From DATKUC01 sp964577375 (GTDB lineage: Bacteria > Spirochaetota > Spirochaetia > DSM-27196 > DATKUC01): a DNA stretch of 64,000 bases. Below, in pieces: positions 61,579-64,000 of this stretch (positions are counted from its first letter, which is position 1; each line of letters starts with the position of its first letter). The stretch lies in NCBI GenBank assembly GCA_964577375.1, contig CAZNYW010000011.1:19635-83634 (forward strand), read 5' to 3'. The position numbers and the translations under genes are program-made. Under the pieces are notes generated by a model. That model was not told where the DNA came from. It did not search any database and worked only from the letters and a program-made list of their open reading frames with translations.

Positions 61579-62636
61579 GCAGTACCTTCCATCGGTTCGT
61601 GGGTGTTCTCTGCGCGAAGCTGCTCGAAGTATCGCGCGTATACGTCGTCGAGTGAAGGACGGGTGTCGGCAAGGCTCAGGAGCCTTGCCCCGGCGACAAC
61701 TGCCACGCGTGAGATATCTGCGCGAACGTCCCTGTCGGCCTCTACGGTGAGCCTGCCTTCGTCGTCGGATTGCACGCGAAGCACGCCGTCCACGGCCCCG
61801 ACCTCGCTCCTGACATCACGGCCCGAGGTGACCATCGACACGATATGTGTGCCGCCGACTACCTGCCTGGTGATCTCGTCGACACTGCCTTCGAGCACCT
61901 TGTCGCCGTTGTGGAAGAGGCAGACACGATCGCAAATTGCCTGCACCTGATGCAGGAGATGCGACGACAGTAGAATCGTTATTCCGTGCACTTTGAGTGA
62001 CCGTATGATTACGAGAAACTCCCGAGCGGCCTCGGGATCGAGCCCCGAAGTCGGTTCATCGAGGATAATCAGCTCCGGTTCCTTCACAAGCACCTCGGCA
62101 AGGCCGAGCCGTTGCCGCATACCGCGCGAGTAGGTACCGACCTTTTTGCGCGCAACCTCCGACAACTGCATCTGTTCAAGAACGGCAGCAATTCGGTCCT
62201 TTCGCCGCGCGCTGTCCAGTCCTGCGAGAGTACCCGTGTAGTCCAGGTTTTCCACTGCGGTCAGCTGGTCGTAGAAGCCCACCGAATCGGGCATGTAGCC
62301 GACTTTGCGCTTGACCGAGAGCGGATCCCGCAGTGGATCGTATCCCAACACACGGACCCAGCCTCCCGTCGGTTCGGTCAAACCCAGAGTCATCAGAATC
62401 GTAGTCGTCTTTCCTGAACCGTTTGGTCCCAGAAAACCGAGGACCTCGCCGCTCCGCACGTCCAGATTAAGGTTCTTTACAGCGATTACGTCGCCGTACC
62501 GCTTGGATAGACCCATCATCTGAATGACGCAGCCGGGATTGAGCTCTTCAGGCCGGGGAGCCGGGAGGACAGCGGCAGCAGCTCGGCTTCGGCTCCAGGA
62601 CATGAGCCGGCTCCACGCGTTCGGCACGCCGTTCAT
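61575..62636 (-). CDS. ABC transporter ATP-binding protein (ABC-2 exporter)
   Basis: 353 aa. An N-terminal extension of about 40 residues, then Walker A GPNGSGKT, Q-loop VGYMPDSVG, signature YSRGMRQR (SRGMRQ variant), Walker B LIILDEPTSGLD and switch LSSHLLHQ. The C-terminal tail after residue 255 (VSMVTSGRDVRSE) is an ABC-2 accessory domain. ATG overlaps the NEW3 gene by 4 bp. Confidence 0.92.
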   Translation of the reverse strand: MNGVPNAWSRLMSWSRSRAAAAVLPAPRPEELNPGCVIQMMGLSKRYGDVIAVKNLNLDVRSGEVLGFLGPNGSGKTTTILMTLGLTEPTGGWVRVLGYDPLRDPLSVKRKVGYMPDSVGFYDQLTAVENLDYTGTLAGLDSARRKDRIAAVLEQMQLSEVARKKVGTYSRGMRQRLGLAEVLVKEPELIILDEPTSGLDPEAAREFLVIIRSLKVHGITILLSSHLLHQVQAICDRVCLFHNGDKVLEGSVDEITRQVVGGTHIVSMVTSGRDVRSEVGAVDGVLRVQSDDEGRLTVEADRDVRADISRVAVVAGARLLSLADTRPSLDDVYARYFEQLRAENTHEPMEGTA

Positions 62637-63775
62637 CGTCTTCCGTAGCGCCGAATGGCGAGAACCGCTACGACAAGGGCTGCGGCAATTATGAGCACCG
62701 CGATGATTCCCCAGATGGTGGAAGTATGGACGGTAACCCGAAACTGTTGAGACGTCGATACGTTCGAACCGGCGTTCGCGCTGAGGGTGACCATGTAATC
62801 ACCGGCCAGAGCCTTTGGTGCCGGAGTGATCAGAGCGGTTACTTTGGAGCTCTGCCCCGCGGCGAGGTCGGGCAGCTCGTTTGGTTTGTACACAACCTTC
62901 CAGTTGCTCGGATCGGACGCCGAGAGTTGAACGTTCTTCGCGTCCGAGCTGCCCGAGTTCTTGACGGTGAGCTGGATCGCATCTTCGTGACCTGCGGTTG
63001 CATCCAGACTGACCCTTCCGTCGGGTCCGGTGAGGCTCAATGAGGGCGTGCCCTGAATGACGAGCGAAAGGGGCTGCTGGGCGTTTGCCGCCTCGGTGAA
63101 GGCGCTGACGAGAACCTTGTATGTACCCGCGGCAACCTTGTCCGGCGGTGCGATCTTCACCGACACGTTCTTCGACTTACCCGCCTGAATGGGGACGCTG
63201 TTGAGCTCCTTGTTGCCGAACTCCTGGGCGAAATGGACGACAAATCCGGACGGGGCGTTTGCTTTGAGGTTCACGAGCGAATCCGTCGCACTGGTATTCT
63301 TGATAGTCAGCTTGTAGGTGAACTGAGTCGTAGGCGTGCCATCCAGCGACGGGAAATCGGCGGTTACCGACAGTCGCTGCGGTAGTGTTTTCCCGAGGAC
63401 CACAGTTACCGGCAGGCGGAATGTTTCGCCGTTGCCGACCGCCTCGAGAAGGACATTGTAACTGCCCGGCCCGGCACTTTTGGGCGGCTGTAGCCATAGT
63501 TCCACATCGGCTGAGTCTCCGGGTGCTACGAAAACGGCTTGCACCAGATTGCCGCCGCCGACGAAGGCCGAATCCCACGAGGGTGGCTTTCGCAGCATTT
63601 CAAGATTGACGCGCTGGGGCGGCAACCCGTAATTGTGAACCTTGAGCTGAAGAGTTAGAAGCTTCCCGGGAGTCGTAGTGATCGAGGGATAGTCGGTCGA
63701 AAGTGACAGACCCTTGTAACTCTGGCTGAATGCCTCGGCAGCAACCAACAGAAAGAGGAGCAGCACACGCAGCAT
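62633..63775 (-). CDS. Exported NEW3-domain (CARDB-like) protein, membrane-anchored
   Basis: About 380 aa from ATG 63775 (GGAGG upstream). A signal peptide (LRVLLLFLLVAAEAFSQ) precedes three or more Ig-like NEW3 repeats, each marked by a TVKNSGS or LKVHNYG strand, a proline-rich block (APPDKVAAGTYKV; TPAPKALAGDYMV) and a C-terminal membrane helix (WGIIAVLIIAAALVVAVLA). It probably sits in the periplasm, tied to the exporter whose ATPase and permease follow. First gene of the operon. Confidence 0.85.
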   Translation of the reverse strand: MLRVLLLFLLVAAEAFSQSYKGLSLSTDYPSITTTPGKLLTLQLKVHNYGLPPQRVNLEMLRKPPSWDSAFVGGGNLVQAVFVAPGDSADVELWLQPPKSAGPGSYNVLLEAVGNGETFRLPVTVVLGKTLPQRLSVTADFPSLDGTPTTQFTYKLTIKNTSATDSLVNLKANAPSGFVVHFAQEFGNKELNSVPIQAGKSKNVSVKIAPPDKVAAGTYKVLVSAFTEAANAQQPLSLVIQGTPSLSLTGPDGRVSLDATAGHEDAIQLTVKNSGSSDAKNVQLSASDPSNWKVVYKPNELPDLAAGQSSKVTALITPAPKALAGDYMVTLSANAGSNVSTSQQFRVTVHTSTIWGIIAVLIIAAALVVAVLAIRRYGRR

Positions 63776-64000
63776 AACGATATTGCCTCCAAAAACAATC
63801 GGTATGTAAAAGCGGTCCTTCTGGCGAAAAAGCACGTCAAATCTGCATAGATGACATGTCGCGTGTTCTTATTTTGTTTACGGAGTTGCCGGCAGTTTGG
63901 ACGACACGAAGGCGCACAAAGTGGTCTCCGTGCACGGCGCCCGGCGGGAAGTATCAAGAACCCTGTGGATAGAATCAGGGGAGTAATTCCGCGGTAAGTA
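63776..64000. other. Upstream region of the NEW3 operon, window edge
   Basis: No gene is seen. TTGACG-like -35 sequences occur on the minus strand near 63837, but no matching -10 at proper spacing was found. The next gene upstream is outside the window. Confidence 0.4.

Overview
The window looks like a chromosome segment of a high-GC, free-living-type spirochaete (Spirochaetota, probably Spirochaetia). This is inferred from gene order and gene content, because no rRNA is present. The best evidence is the run spoVG / tRNA-Gln / rplY / pth / tilS / ftsH at 13.9-18.9 kb and the rplU / prp / rpmA / obg / nadD / yqeK / LCP / rsfS run at 8.0-12.7 kb. Apolipoprotein N-acyltransferase, several lipoboxes and an HtrA-like lipoprotein point to a lipoprotein-rich diderm envelope. 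Shine-Dalgarno sites are strong, and GTG and TTG starts are common.

Layout. 0-0.5 kb: 3' end of argS. 0.55-6.7 kb: gltBD behind a near-perfect sigma-54 promoter with two upstream palindromes. 6.7-7.9 kb: a membrane glycosyltransferase on the minus strand. 8-12.7 kb: the ribosome-assembly and NAD operon. 12.8-13.9 kb: a very acidic 91-residue protein (minus) and a roughly 490-base structured region between a consensus sigma-70 promoter and spoVG. 13.9-22.7 kb: spoVG, tRNA-Gln, rplY, pth, tilS, ftsH, then two exported proteins, one with Asp-rich calcium-type loops and one an HtrA-like lipoprotein. 22.8-25.9 kb: a damaged STAS / Hpt (CheA-P1-like) pair and a hybrid histidine kinase. 26-31 kb: lepA, then on the minus strand a PpiD/SurA-type foldase and a DUF115/MptE-like protein. 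31.1-31.5 kb: tRNA-Asp, terminator, tRNA-Pro and a duplicated tRNA 3' end. 31.5-46 kb: a LysM/M23-like protein, a group-2 sigma factor, a cobalamin adenosyltransferase, a Nudix hydrolase, SppA, an RlmI-type methyltransferase, a degenerate-GGDEF/EAL protein, a RibD-C reductase, a MIP channel, a GH5 glycosidase and an N-terminally enlarged Lnt. 46.2-50.2 kb: an NtrC-type sigma-54 activator with its membrane kinase. 50-55.5 kb: penicillin-acylase family protein, LrgAB-like pair, TMEM175-like channel and a DsbA/FrnE-type protein. 55.8-58.8 kb: a sugar-type ABC importer. 58.8-63.8 kb: a methyltransferase, a broken SigJ-type ECF sigma gene, a VOC protein and a NEW3-protein/ABC export operon.

How it works together. 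Most of the window is housekeeping: translation, tRNA maturation, proteolysis, nitrogen assimilation and NAD synthesis. Two-component and second-messenger genes are interspersed. The sigma-54 theme occurs twice, as the gltB promoter and as a GAFTGA-bearing activator, but nothing in the sequence links that activator to gltB. No phage, insertion sequence, CRISPR array or defence island was seen. I did not find a clearly new multi-gene system. The best candidates for something undescribed are the structured leader or ncRNA upstream of spoVG, the acidic protein beside it, and the Lnt fusion.
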